Shown piece after piece: positions 1 through 8,290 of a stretch of DNA of 64,000 bases. The translations under genes were made by a program, and so were the position numbers. Location: NCBI RefSeq assembly GCF_047553015.1, contig NZ_CP180212.1, positions 2,170,001-2,234,000 of the forward strand, read 5' to 3'. This DNA comes from Carnobacterium_A sp047553015. GTDB taxonomy: Bacteria; Bacillota; Bacilli; Lactobacillales; Carnobacteriaceae. How positions within the stretch are numbered: the first letter of the stretch is position 1; each line of letters starts with the position of its first letter. A model generated the notes under the pieces. It saw only the letters and a program-made list of their open reading frames with translations. It made no database searches and was not told the DNA's origin.

Positions 1-433
1 TAGTAATGTCTAATACTTCTGGTTGTTGTGCTTGATGAGTATGTTCTGTACCAGCGTAAACATGTAATTTCATGCCTTGTGCACGGCCTAAAGTGTTTTT
101 AGGTAACATGCCTTTAACTGACATTTCAATCAATTTACGTGGGTTATTAGAGCGTAATTCTCCAGCTGAGACTTGCTTTATGCCACCAATGAAGCCAGTG
201 TGGTGATAGTAAATTTTGTCCGTTGCTTTTTTACCAGTTAATTTGATTTTTTCTGCATTAATAACAATCACAAAGTCACCAGTGTCAATGTGGGGTGTGA
301 AAGTTGGTTTATTTTTACCGCGTAGAATAGATGCTACTACAGTAGACAAACGTCCCATTGGGATATCAGTTGCGTCTACCACATACCATTTACGTTCTAC
401 TTCGCTAGGTTTAGCCATATAAGTTGTACGCAC
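1..433 (-). CDS. rplM: 50S ribosomal protein L13 (3' end cut by window edge)
   Basis: L13 is an early-assembling 50S subunit protein. The reading begins MRTTYMAKPSEVERKWYVVD and runs to the window edge with about 144 codons visible, so only the last few residues are missing. I chose the GTG start at 433 because a GGAGG sits 8 bases upstream; the in-frame ATG at 418 is poorly placed. The gene has its own promoter and short leader. In related genomes rpsI follows directly, beyond this edge. Confidence 0.96.
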   Translation of the reverse strand, partial: MRTTYMAKPSEVERKWYVVDATDIPMGRLSTVVASILRGKNKPTFTPHIDTGDFVIVINAEKIKLTGKKATDKIYYHHTGFIGGIKQVSAGELRSNNPRKLIEMSVKGMLPKNTLGRAQGMKLHVYAGTEHTHQAQQPEVLDIT

Positions 434-517
434 GTTTTATTCCTCCATATTCTTATCTGTTTGTTTGAAGCACAATATAAGTTTCCGGGGCTCATTATGT
501 GGTGGCAAACAATACCA
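434..517 (-). promoter_or_regulatory. rplM 5' leader, possible L13 leader RNA
   Basis: About 84 bases lie between the inferred transcription start and the rplM start codon. They contain a GC-richer block (roughly 478-515) unlike the AT-rich surroundings. Firmicutes often carry an L13 leader motif here. I could not verify the fold by covariance, so the family assignment is inference. Confidence 0.35.
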
Positions 518-523
518 TCTAAC

Positions 524-552
524 ATTTTATCGTTTTAAAAGATAAATGTCAA
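524..552 (-). promoter_or_regulatory. Promoter of rplM
   Basis: Read on the minus strand, TTGACA (552-547) is followed after exactly 17 bases by TAAAAT (529-524). This is a near-consensus vegetative sigma-A promoter, so rplM-rpsI can be transcribed separately from the upstream genes. Confidence 0.75.
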
Positions 553-587
553 TGTTTTCAGACGATTTTTTTATTTTTATTTTCAGC

Positions 588-1058
588 TTACTTTATTTTT
601 TCATTTAATACTAATTTATCTGCTTTTAGATCGATTACTTTTAACCAGCTATTATTTTTTACAAAAATAGTTTTATAGACTTGTTCGTTATCTTTTGAAA
701 ATAACATCACGCGTGTTCCTTGATTATCTGTTAACAGTCGGCTTTCATAAACAGATAAATCAAGAGTGTTTTTAGCGTATTCTAGTTCTTCGTATTGGCT
801 AATGTCTGTTACTAGTTCAGCGCTAGCTGCTTCTTCTTCACTGACAGGCGCCGTGTCTTTATCCTCTTCGCTAGATGATTCCATTCCTGCTGAACTTTCA
901 ACAGCCATGCTTTCTGATGAAGCACTTTCTGTCATAACTTCCTCACTCGATTGAGCAGCGGAATCTGAAGATTCTACCACTGGTTCGTCGGCTGTTTGCG
1001 TACTGCAACCTCCTAAAATAAATGCTGTTGCAAAAAATACGATTACTTTGTTATTCAT
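588..1058 (-). CDS. Small Ser/Glu-rich lipoprotein, function unknown
   Basis: The 156-residue product has a short hydrophobic signal ending in a lipobox (ILGGC, Cys18), so it should be a surface-anchored lipoprotein. Residues 20-80 are a low-complexity stretch rich in Ser, Glu and Ala, a typical extended wall-spanning spacer. The remaining 75 residues form a small predicted globular part I cannot assign; it contains no Cys and no enzyme motif I recognise. AAAGGAG precedes the ATG. It sits alone between the GNAT gene and rplM. It is probably real, since signal, lipobox and ribosome-binding site agree. Confidence 0.75.
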   Translation of the reverse strand: MNNKVIVFFATAFILGGCSTQTADEPVVESSDSAAQSSEEVMTESASSESMAVESSAGMESSSEEDKDTAPVSEEEAASAELVTDISQYEELEYAKNTLDLSVYESRLLTDNQGTRVMLFSKDNEQVYKTIFVKNNSWLKVIDLKADKLVLNEKIK

Positions 1059-1154
1059 TTTTTTCTCCTTTGAAATTATATTTTGTCTATTTTCTTAAGT
1101 ACTAACTGTGATATAGATACAATTATCCTAGTAGTGTAACAAAAATAACTTTAT

Positions 1155-1640
1155 TCACAAAATAAAAGCCATCAAAATAACATCAACGTATCGATTATTC
1201 AACCAAAATTCTTGTTTTAGTATCCCTTCAACAACAAACCCGTTCTTTTGATAAAATCGGATAGCTCGTTGGTTGGTTCCCATCACACGAAGGCTTAACT
1301 TATGGATCCCTTGTTCTTTTGCTTCTTTTTTTAAACCCTCTACTAATTTTTTTCCTACACCGTTGCTTTGCATTGATGGGTCTACACCTATATCAATCAA
1401 CCAAGTCCGTTTATGGGCCTCTAGGTGCGTGGATGGATGAAAGCCGATAAATCCAACTGCTTTACCTTTTAACTCATCAAAGGCCACTAAATGGGTTCCA
1501 ACAGGGAAACGTTTCTTATACTCTTCAGGTGAAGAGTATGTGGTTACTTGTGGTGTATTTCTTTCATTCCATAATTGGTTTTCGATTGCAATTAAATCGG
1601 GATAATCAGACCATTGACTGTGTCGTATCTGAATTGTCAT
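1155..1640 (-). CDS. GNAT-family N-acetyltransferase
   Basis: A 161-residue single-domain GCN5-related acetyltransferase. The acetyl-CoA pyrophosphate-binding signature is visible as VDPSMQSNGVGKKL, with the usual preceding beta strand (DIGV) and the following motif NQRAIRFYQKNGF, which is typical of RimI/ribosomal-type and small-molecule acetyltransferases. The substrate cannot be told from sequence. The start overlaps the end of truA by 35 bases, which suggests translational coupling and co-transcription with the ecf-truA operon. Confidence 0.88.
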   Translation of the reverse strand: MTIQIRHSQWSDYPDLIAIENQLWNERNTPQVTTYSSPEEYKKRFPVGTHLVAFDELKGKAVGFIGFHPSTHLEAHKRTWLIDIGVDPSMQSNGVGKKLVEGLKKEAKEQGIHKLSLRVMGTNQRAIRFYQKNGFVVEGILKQEFWLNNRYVDVILMAFIL

Positions 1641-2454
1641 TTACTCTCTCCGTTCTATCAACTAGTAGCGTTTCAAAAGTTGTCCCTTTTGTCGCTTTTT
1701 CATCGTCATAAAAAACTTCAACTAAATACAATCCCTGTGGTGAAGCCGTTGGGCCAGCTTGACGACGATCTTTAACATCTAATAAGCGCTTCATATCATC
1801 AGCAGGCCTTCTGCCATTTGCTATTTGGAGTAGTGTACCAATAAAAATACGAACCATGTTGTATAAGAAGCCATTTCCTCTAAATGTAAAAACCAATTCC
1901 CCGTTTTCTTTATCCTCTATCACACTTGCCTCATACACGGTTCTGATTTTATTTTCACGGCCGCTATTCGTTGCACAAAAACTAGAAAAGTCATGGGTCC
2001 CTTCGATATCTTTTAAGGCTCGTTCTAAAACGGGTAAATTAATTGGGTATTCATGGTGTTTTGCATATAATCGTTTAAATGGATTCGTATTTTCACTTGT
2101 GTCCACTCGGTAGATGTATTTTTTACCCTTTGCGAGATACCTTGCATGAAAATCCGAGTCGACCATTTCAACGTGATACACTTTAATTTCATCAGTTGTT
2201 AGACTATTCATCGCTCGTTGCATATTTTCAACTGGCATAGGAAAGGGATAGTCAAAATGAATCACTTGTCCCAATGCATGCACACCTGAATCGGTTCTAC
2301 CTGAGCCATGTATTTTAACCTCTATTCCTTTAGTCATGATTTTTAAAACTCTTTGGATCTCACCTTGAACCGTTCGGCCCTTATCTTGAATTTGGAAACC
2401 ATTAAAATTCGTTCCATCGTACTGAATCATAATTTTATACCGCTTTTTTTCCAT
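1606..2454 (-). CDS. truA: tRNA pseudouridine(38-40) synthase TruA
   Basis: TruA converts uridines 38-40 of the anticodon arm to pseudouridine. The catalytic aspartate lies in GRTDSGVHALGQ (about residues 52-63), and the family motifs HDFSSFC and GNGFLYNMVRI are present. At 282 residues it is longer than usual (about 245-250); the excess is a C-terminal tail after LYLVEVFYDDEK. It follows ecfT in the conserved ecfA1-ecfA2-ecfT-truA order. A hairpin lies in the gap before it. Confidence 0.96.
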   Translation of the reverse strand: MEKKRYKIMIQYDGTNFNGFQIQDKGRTVQGEIQRVLKIMTKGIEVKIHGSGRTDSGVHALGQVIHFDYPFPMPVENMQRAMNSLTTDEIKVYHVEMVDSDFHARYLAKGKKYIYRVDTSENTNPFKRLYAKHHEYPINLPVLERALKDIEGTHDFSSFCATNSGRENKIRTVYEASVIEDKENGELVFTFRGNGFLYNMVRIFIGTLLQIANGRRPADDMKRLLDVKDRRQAGPTASPQGLYLVEVFYDDEKATKGTTFETLLVDRTERVNDNSDTTQSMV

Positions 2455-2494
2455 TATATCAGACTCCTAGAGATTTAATTTTCATTATAAAACA

Positions 2495-2533
2495 GAAAAA
2501 GACTGTTCGATTGATTATTGAACAAGTCTTTCT
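2495..2533 (-). terminator. Hairpin between ecfT and truA
   Basis: On the minus strand AAAGACTTGTTCAAT pairs with ATCGAACAGTCTTT (one bulge) and runs into TTTTTC. It lies just after the ecfT stop and could reduce transcription into truA. Since truA and ecfT are co-oriented, full termination would need a separate truA promoter, for which I see only a weak TATAAT at 2490-2485. Confidence 0.55.
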
Positions 2534-2540
2534 CCTTCCT

Positions 2541-3338
2541 TTATTTTCTTAAAAATAGTAAACCAATCGTTAAAAGAGCATAGGCAATGATAACAACTGT
2601 ATCGCGCGTTTCCCATTTCAACAACCGGTATTTGCTTCGGCCTTCGCCACCTTGATACCCACGAGCTTCCATGGCTGTTGCAAGCTCTTCAGCTCGGTTA
2701 AACGAACTCACAAATAAAGGGATGAGTAACGGTACAATTGCCTTCATTTGCTGAAATATGTTGCCTTCCCCAAAATCTACTCCTCGTGCACGTTGCGCGT
2801 TCATTATTTTTTCTGTCTCGTCCATTAACGTAGGAACAAAACGTAAAGCAATAGATAACATTAATGCAATCTCATAAACAGGTACCTTCACCGCTAATAA
2901 AGGACGCAATAAGAACTCAATAGCGTCTGTAAGCGAAAGAGGCATCGTTGTTAACGTTAGCAACGTCGACATGAAGATGATTAGCACAAAGCGACAAAAG
3001 ATGTAGACGCCGTTTAAAATGCCCTCTTGAGATACCGTGATTGGGCCCCATGAAAAGTAAATCGTTCCTCCACCTGTAAATAATACTTGTAAAATAACCG
3101 TGAATAAAATTAACCAAATAAGTGGTTTAACCCCGTTAATAAAAAAGCTCAATTTTATTTTAGAGAGAAAAATTACAGCTAGTGTAAAAAGAAATAATAG
3201 CGCATATGATTGCCAATTATTCGCTAAAAAGATAATGCCGATAAAAAACATACTACCCATTAACTTGGCTCTTGGGTCTAATTTATGAATAAGAGAGTCT
3301 CCAGGAATGTAACGACCAAAAATTAGTTTCTCCATCAT
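2541..3338 (-). CDS. ecfT: ECF transporter transmembrane protein EcfT
   Basis: EcfT is the membrane coupling subunit of the energy-coupling factor module that powers uptake of vitamins through interchangeable S components. The 265-residue protein has several hydrophobic segments in residues 25-130 and the two Ala-Arg-Gly coupling helices: AQRARGVDFGEG (about 182-193) and AMEARGYQGGEG (about 221-232). Its start overlaps the ecfA2 stop by 4 bases. No S component is adjacent, so this is the shared group II module. Confidence 0.96.
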   Translation of the reverse strand: MMEKLIFGRYIPGDSLIHKLDPRAKLMGSMFFIGIIFLANNWQSYALLFLFTLAVIFLSKIKLSFFINGVKPLIWLILFTVILQVLFTGGGTIYFSWGPITVSQEGILNGVYIFCRFVLIIFMSTLLTLTTMPLSLTDAIEFLLRPLLAVKVPVYEIALMLSIALRFVPTLMDETEKIMNAQRARGVDFGEGNIFQQMKAIVPLLIPLFVSSFNRAEELATAMEARGYQGGEGRSKYRLLKWETRDTVVIIAYALLTIGLLFLRK

Positions 3339-4213
3339 TGAACTTCACCTACTTTTAAAGCTTTTACGCGCTCAGCAATTAAATCAGCCAGTTCTGTAGC
3401 TGTCAGCGCAGACTGAGTGTTCAAGACGCCTAATTTGGTATCTAATCGGTTACTAAAAGATACCGCAGCTGGTACGCCTAATTGTTTTGACTTCAGCCAT
3501 GCTTCTTCTTGAAAAATTTCGCGCGGCGTGCCTTCTTTAATAACCGTACCTTTTTCTAGAATGATCATATGATCTGCATAATCTGCAACGTCATCCATTA
3601 AGTGTGTCACTAAAACAATCGTTAAACCTTTATCTTTGTGCAAACGATAAAACATATCCATCATTTCTCTGCGTCCTTGTGGATCTAGACCAGCAGTTGG
3701 TTCATCTAAAACAAGTATAGCCGGCTCCATTGCTAAAACACCTGCAATTGCAACTCGACGCATCTGTCCACCAGATAAATCAAACGGTGAACGCTCCATA
3801 AAGCTTTCGTCCAAACCGACTAAAGGAAGCATCTTTCTAGCTAATTTCGTTGCTTCTTCATCAGAAGCACCGAAGTTTTTTGGACCAAAAGCAATATCTT
3901 TTGCAACCGTTTCTTCAAAGAGCTGTGCTTCTGGGAATTGAAAAACAATACCCACTTGTTTACGAATAGATTTAAGATTTTTATTACTTGTTTCTGTCGT
4001 AATCACTCTTTCTCCTATTGTTACCGTGCCCTCTGAAGGTTTCATTAGAGCATTTAAGTGTTGTAAAACAGTGGATTTCCCACTACCTGTATGGCCTACT
4101 AGAGCGGTAAAACTGCCTTCTTTGATAATCATATCAATATCGTATAGAGCCCGATTTTCAAAAGGTGTACCTTTTTGATAAGTATAGCCTACTTTGTCGA
4201 AAATAATGTCCAT
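3335..4213 (-). CDS. ecfA2: ECF transporter ATPase EcfA2
   Basis: Second ATPase of the ECF module. Walker A is GHTGSGKST (about residue 40), the ABC signature is LSGGQMRR, and Walker B is ILVLDEPTAGLDP. The signature variant with MRR is typical of EcfA2 rather than EcfA1. The gene overlaps ecfA1 by 25 bases and ecfT by 4, indicating tight translational coupling of the three subunits. Confidence 0.96.
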   Translation of the reverse strand: MDIIFDKVGYTYQKGTPFENRALYDIDMIIKEGSFTALVGHTGSGKSTVLQHLNALMKPSEGTVTIGERVITTETSNKNLKSIRKQVGIVFQFPEAQLFEETVAKDIAFGPKNFGASDEEATKLARKMLPLVGLDESFMERSPFDLSGGQMRRVAIAGVLAMEPAILVLDEPTAGLDPQGRREMMDMFYRLHKDKGLTIVLVTHLMDDVADYADHMIILEKGTVIKEGTPREIFQEEAWLKSKQLGVPAAVSFSNRLDTKLGVLNTQSALTATELADLIAERVKALKVGEVQ

Positions 4214-5028
4214 AGCCAGTCCACCATCCCTTCTTCAGTCAGATAATTTGCCGGTACGTCAATTCCGCGTTCTTTTAAAGACAGTTTTAACTTTTCTGGA
4301 AAAGGTAAGTCTAATCCCATCTCGATTAACTTTTCACCAGACATAAAAATTTCCTCTGGTGTACCTTCTTGAATCAATTCTCCGTCTTTAATAACCATAA
4401 TTCGATTAGCATTAGCAGCTTCGTCAATATCATGAGTAATCGAAATAACCGTTAAATTAGCTTTTTCTTTAATCGCTTTGACTGTGGATAAAACTTCTTG
4501 ACGTCCTTGTGGATCTAGCATACTTGTAGCTTCATCTAAAATAATAATGGCTGGGCGTAAAGCAACTACGCCAGCAATAGCTGCACGTTGTTTTTGTCCT
4601 CCAGATAGCCTTGCTGGTTCTTTTTCTATAAATTCAGTCATTTTTACGCGTTCAATTGCATCGATGACACGTTCAATCATCTCTTCTCTTGGAATGCCTT
4701 GATTTTCTAATCCAAATGCGATATCATCTTGCACAGTAGAGCCAACAAATTGATTATCAGGATTTTGAAAAACCATTCCAACTAATTTTCTAATCTCCCA
4801 AATATTTTGTTCACTCAAAATTAATCCACCAACCGTTACTTCACCTTGATTAGGTGCAATTAGCCCATTAATTGTTTTAGCTAAAGTGGATTTTCCAGAA
4901 CCGTTATGGCCAATAATAGCTACCCATTCTCCCGCCTCAATAGAAAGTGAAATATTATTTAAAGCAGGCTTATCATCCGTTGTATGGTACTGATACGAAA
5001 TATTTTTTAACGTTATAATTTTATCCAT
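4189..5028 (-). CDS. ecfA1: ECF transporter ATPase EcfA1
   Basis: First ATPase of the ECF module, 279 residues. Walker A is GHNGSGKST, the Q-loop lies in VFQNPDNQF, the signature is LSGGQKQR, and Walker B is IIILDEATSMLDP. It heads the ecfA1-ecfA2-ecfT-truA-GNAT operon. It is separated from the ribosomal superoperon by a 395-base gap holding two strong hairpins, so it likely has its own promoter there. Confidence 0.96.
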   Translation of the reverse strand: MDKIITLKNISYQYHTTDDKPALNNISLSIEAGEWVAIIGHNGSGKSTLAKTINGLIAPNQGEVTVGGLILSEQNIWEIRKLVGMVFQNPDNQFVGSTVQDDIAFGLENQGIPREEMIERVIDAIERVKMTEFIEKEPARLSGGQKQRAAIAGVVALRPAIIILDEATSMLDPQGRQEVLSTVKAIKEKANLTVISITHDIDEAANANRIMVIKDGELIQEGTPEEIFMSGEKLIEMGLDLPFPEKLKLSLKERGIDVPANYLTEEGMVDWLWTLFSTK

Positions 5029-5157
5029 TGAACATTCCTCACGTTCTTATTAATTTGGGGTCTCTATAAGACTATCAAAAAAGTAACTTTCACGCAATAA
5101 ATCATATTGCCCCATTTTATCTTCATAAGTATAGTATACTCTTTTATTTTTATATAC

Positions 5158-5209
5158 TAAAACAGGCAACAAATAAATGGACAACCCCATTTATTTGTTG
5201 CCTGTTTTA
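5158..5209. terminator. Perfect 23-bp inverted repeat between rplQ and ecfA1
   Basis: Bases 5158-5180 are perfectly complementary to 5187-5209 with a 6-base loop. The stem ends in A/T runs on both sides, so it can act as an intrinsic terminator on either strand. It is the distal of two hairpins after the alpha operon. Its length is unusual for a terminator. Confidence 0.7.
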
Positions 5210-5244
5210 AGACAAAAAAAATCACTTTCATCGATGAATTTACC

Positions 5245-5277
5245 TCTCTTAGATGAAACCCATTTTCATCTAAGAGA
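5245..5277 (-). terminator. 14-bp inverted repeat, likely first terminator after rplQ
   Basis: Bases 5245-5258 pair perfectly with 5264-5277 around a 5-base loop. On the minus strand a run of eight T (5220-5213 region) follows about 25 bases later, after a small self-complementary CATCGATG. It probably helps end the S10-spc-alpha transcript. Confidence 0.55.
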
Positions 5278-5423
5278 AGTTTCGAGCTAGACTTGGAGAA
5301 ACCTAAATGGCTTTCCATCATCGTAACACTCTTTACATACATCAAAAAAGTAAACTTGTTTGAATGTTGTATAATTAAGAATCACTGTTTATACTGACTT
5401 AAGTCAAAAAACGATGTCTGAAA

Positions 5424-5804
5424 TTAAACTAATTCAATAATAACCATTGGTGCAGCATCGCCGCGACGTGGTTCTGTTTTCATAATACGTGTATATCCGC
5501 CTTGACGCTCAGCGTAACGAGGTGCGATATCACTAAATAATTTTTGTAATACAGATTGGACAACAACAGTATCGTCTTCTTCTTTAATAGCTGCTACTTC
5601 ATTACGAACGAAGGCTGCTGCTTGACGGCGTGCATGTAAGTCGCCTTTTTTGCCTAAAGTAATCATTTTTTCAGTTGTTTTGCGAACTTCTTTAGCGCGA
5701 GCTTCAGTTGTTACAATACGTTCGTTAATGATTAAATCAGATGTTAAATCACGTAACATTGCTTTACGTTGTGAGCTTGTACGGCCTAATTTACGGTAAC
5801 CCAT
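5424..5804 (-). CDS. rplQ: 50S ribosomal protein L17
   Basis: L17 sits near the polypeptide exit tunnel of the 50S subunit. The N-terminal signature MGYRKLGRTSSQRKAMLRDL is diagnostic, and the C-terminal part ends TEPRRGDAAPMVIIELV. At 126 residues it is the short Firmicutes form. It is the last gene of the alpha operon, directly after rpoA. Confidence 0.98.
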   Translation of the reverse strand: MGYRKLGRTSSQRKAMLRDLTSDLIINERIVTTEARAKEVRKTTEKMITLGKKGDLHARRQAAAFVRNEVAAIKEEDDTVVVQSVLQKLFSDIAPRYAERQGGYTRIMKTEPRRGDAAPMVIIELV

Positions 5805-5830
5805 TTTGATTTTCCTCCCTTGTTACAGTA

Positions 5831-6775
5831 CTAATCGTCTTGGCGTAAATTTAAATTGAGTTCAGCTAATTTGTACTTAACTTCTTCAAGTGATTTACGT
5901 CCTAGATTGCGTACTTTAATCATTTCAGCTTCAGACTTGTCAGTCAATTCTTGAACAGAATTAATACCAGCACGTTTCAAACAGTTGTATGAACGTACAG
6001 ATAGATCTAGTTCTTCGATTGTCATTTCAAGCATTTTTTCTTTATGCGTCTCTTCTTTTTCTACCATAATTTCAGCCTTACGAGCTTCATCTGTTAGATT
6101 TACAAAGATATTTAAGTGTTCTGTCATAATTTTAGCTGCAAGACTAACAGCTTCTTCAGGACTAATGGAACCATCTGCCCAAACATCAAGTGTTAATTTG
6201 TCAAAAATATCTTTCTGACCCACTCGTGCGTTTTCTACTTGGTAGTTTACACGACTAACTGGGGTGTAAATCGAATCGACAGGTAATACACCAATAGGCA
6301 TATCATCTTGTTTATTGTGTTCAGCTCTTGCGTAACCTCTACCTGTTTTAGCTGTCATGCGTACGTGGAAGCGTGCGCCTTCTGCTACTGTACAAATGTA
6401 CAAATCGGGATTTAGTATTTCAACATCGCTATCATAAATGATATCGGCTGCTGTTACAACTGCTGGACCTTTTACATCGATTTCAATCGTTTTATCTTCA
6501 CCAGAATATAACTTGAGTGCAAGTTTTTTTACGTTCAAAATAATTGACGTTACATCTTCAAGAACACCATCAATAGCTGAAAATTCATGTAAAATACCAT
6601 CGATTTGAATAGTGGTTACTGCTGCTCCCGGTAGTGAAGACAACAAGATACGACGTAGAGAATTCCCTAACGTAGTTCCATAACCGCGTTCAAGTGGCTC
6701 TACAACGAATTTGCCAAATTTAGCATCATCGCTGATCTCAATCGTTTCGATTCTTGGCTTTTCAATTTCGATCAT
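5831..6775 (-). CDS. rpoA: RNA polymerase alpha subunit
   Basis: Alpha dimerises to seed RNA polymerase assembly and its C-terminal domain contacts UP elements and activators. The N-terminal domain starts MIEIEKPRIETIEISDDAKF and carries the dimer segment GNSLRRILLSSLPG (about 37-50). The C-terminal domain (about 245-310) has the helix-hairpin-helix LKRAGINSVQELT and RNLGRKSLEEVK. The length of 314 is normal. It lies between rpsK and rplQ. Confidence 0.98.
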   Translation of the reverse strand: MIEIEKPRIETIEISDDAKFGKFVVEPLERGYGTTLGNSLRRILLSSLPGAAVTTIQIDGILHEFSAIDGVLEDVTSIILNVKKLALKLYSGEDKTIEIDVKGPAVVTAADIIYDSDVEILNPDLYICTVAEGARFHVRMTAKTGRGYARAEHNKQDDMPIGVLPVDSIYTPVSRVNYQVENARVGQKDIFDKLTLDVWADGSISPEEAVSLAAKIMTEHLNIFVNLTDEARKAEIMVEKEETHKEKMLEMTIEELDLSVRSYNCLKRAGINSVQELTDKSEAEMIKVRNLGRKSLEEVKYKLAELNLNLRQDD

Positions 6776-6848
6776 TCTATCTATACCCCTTTCAAAACGT
6801 GAAGTTCATGTTACCGAGTGCAAAACTAAAAAATGAAGTAGCTCTCAA

Positions 6849-7235
6849 TTATACACGACGGCGTTTAGGAGGGCGGCATCCATTATGAGGAATAGGTGTT
6901 ACGTCACGAATAGCAGTAACTTCTAAACCAGTTGCTTGTAGAGAACGGATAGCTGCTTCACGACCTGAACCAGGACCTTTAACGGCTACTTCTACAGTTT
7001 TCATACCATTTTCCATACAAACTTTTGCTGCAGTTTCTGCTGCCATTTGTGCTGCAAATGGTGTTGATTTTTTTGATCCACGGAAACCTAGAGCTCCAGC
7101 AGATGACCATGCAACAGCGTTACCATGAACATCAGTGATCATTACAATTGTGTTATTAAAAGTAGAACGAATGTGAGCAACCCCACTTTCGATATTCTTT
7201 TTCACACGGCGTTTACGTACAACTTTTTTTACCAT
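6849..7235 (-). CDS. rpsK: 30S ribosomal protein S11
   Basis: S11 forms part of the 30S platform near the decoding region. The conserved core reads VAHIRSTFNNTIVMITDVHG and AVKGPGSGREAAIRSLQ, and the tail is the usual PHNGCRPPKRRRV. Length 128. It is preceded by rpsM with a 25-base gap and a strong ribosome-binding site. Confidence 0.98.
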   Translation of the reverse strand: MVKKVVRKRRVKKNIESGVAHIRSTFNNTIVMITDVHGNAVAWSSAGALGFRGSKKSTPFAAQMAAETAAKVCMENGMKTVEVAVKGPGSGREAAIRSLQATGLEVTAIRDVTPIPHNGCRPPKRRRV

Positions 7236-7260
7236 GAAGGTTGACCTCCTTACTTAATTA

Positions 7261-7626
7261 TTATTTTTTCTTACCTGCGATTGATTTAGATGGGCCTTTA
7301 CGAGTACGTGCGTTGTTCTTCGTGTTTTGTCCGCGAACGGGTAAACCACGACGGTGACGCATACCTCTGTATGAACCAATTTCAAGCAAACGTTTAATAT
7401 TTTGGCTTACTTCACGACGAAGGTCACCCTCAATTTTCAACTTATCAATTTCTGCACGAATAGCATCTAATTGATCATTTGTTAAATTGATTACACGAAT
7501 TTCTTCAGAAACGTCAGCAGCTTTTAAAACTTTTTGAGCTGTTGTTTTACCGATTCCGAATATATATGTTAAAGAAATTACTACACGTTTGTCACGTGGA
7601 ATATCTACACCAGCAATACGAGCCAT
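7261..7626 (-). CDS. rpsM: 30S ribosomal protein S13
   Basis: S13 forms intersubunit bridge B1 in the 30S head. The start MARIAGVDIPRDKRVVISLT and the C-terminal RGMRHRRGLPVRGQNTKNNA are the family hallmarks. Length 121 is typical. It lies between rpmJ and rpsK in the alpha operon. Confidence 0.98.
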   Translation of the reverse strand: MARIAGVDIPRDKRVVISLTYIFGIGKTTAQKVLKAADVSEEIRVINLTNDQLDAIRAEIDKLKIEGDLRREVSQNIKRLLEIGSYRGMRHRRGLPVRGQNTKNNARTRKGPSKSIAGKKK

Positions 7627-7655
7627 TTAATTACACCTCCTGTTAATTTAACTGA

Positions 7656-7769
7656 TTAACCTTGACGTTGTTTGTGTTTAGGATTCTCACAAATCACCAT
7701 AACACGACCATTACGTCGGATAACTTTACATTTATCACAAATTTTCTTAACTGATGGTCTTACTTTCAT
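7656..7769 (-). CDS. rpmJ: 50S ribosomal protein L36
   Basis: A 37-residue protein, too short for many gene finders, starting MKVRPSVKKICDKCKVIRRN and ending ENPKHKQRQG. The zinc-binding residues are C11, C14, C27 and H32, so this is the zinc (C+) form. An AGGAGG ribosome-binding site precedes the ATG. It sits between infA and rpsM as in other Firmicutes. Confidence 0.97.
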   Translation of the reverse strand: MKVRPSVKKICDKCKVIRRNGRVMVICENPKHKQRQG

Positions 7770-7804
7770 GAATTATACCTCCTATTTTAATTGACGGAGT
7801 ACAA

Positions 7805-8023
7805 TTATTTAAAGCGATAAGTAATGCGACCACGGGTTAGATCATATGGGGACAATTCAACTGTTACTTTGTCTCCAGGCAGAATTCTAATGTAGTGCAT
7901 CCGAATTTTCCCTGAAACATGTGCCAATACAATATGGCCATTTTCAAGTTCAACTTTAAACATTGCATTCGGCAAAGTTTCAACGACTGTTCCTTCTATT
8001 TCAATGACATCGTCTTTCGCCAC
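7805..8023 (-). CDS. infA: Translation initiation factor IF-1
   Basis: IF-1 occupies the 30S A site during initiation. The 72-residue OB-fold protein reads MAKDDVIEIEGTVVETLPNA and ends YDLTRGRITYRFK. I place the start at the GTG at 8023, 8 bases after AAGGAGG. The longer frame upstream (to 8080) would add 19 residues absent from the family and lacks a good ribosome-binding site. Confidence 0.97.
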   Translation of the reverse strand: MAKDDVIEIEGTVVETLPNAMFKVELENGHIVLAHVSGKIRMHYIRILPGDKVTVELSPYDLTRGRITYRFK

Positions 8024-8115
8024 GCCTCGTACCTCCTTAAAAGTGTTTCGCATTTTAAACGCGATAAACAGTGAGCGCATTAGCCCTCACTTTTCTGTTT
8101 CATCTTAACCTATTA

Positions 8116-8188
8116 ATTATATCACAACATAACAGCATTGAGAAATCAACATCTGGCACATTATACCATAAAATTAATACAGTAACAA
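8116..8188 (-). promoter_or_regulatory. Internal promoters upstream of infA
   Basis: On the minus strand TTGTTA (8188-8183), 17 bases, then TATAAT (8165-8160) form a good promoter. About 40 bases downstream a second TATAAT (8121-8116) is preceded by TG one base away, an extended -10. They would let infA-rpmJ-rpsM-rpsK-rpoA-rplQ be expressed independently of the upstream superoperon, as a large gap here also suggests. Confidence 0.65.
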
Positions 8189-8290
8189 GTTTGCTGCAGA
8201 CTATCGCTATGCTTATTTCTGCTAACCACTCTAATGCGAGATATTGTTCAAAACGTCTCAAAACTAGTCTCAATCAAGTAAGTGTTGATT

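Noticed and set aside
5157..5345. 62-codon minus-strand ORF between rplQ and ecfA1
   Set aside because: It spans both inverted repeats, lacks a ribosome-binding site and has no recognisable sequence; the repeats explain the DNA better.
5029..5423. Vitamin riboswitch controlling the ecf operon
   Set aside because: No FMN, TPP, cobalamin or folate motif could be recognised; the group II ECF module is normally constitutive.
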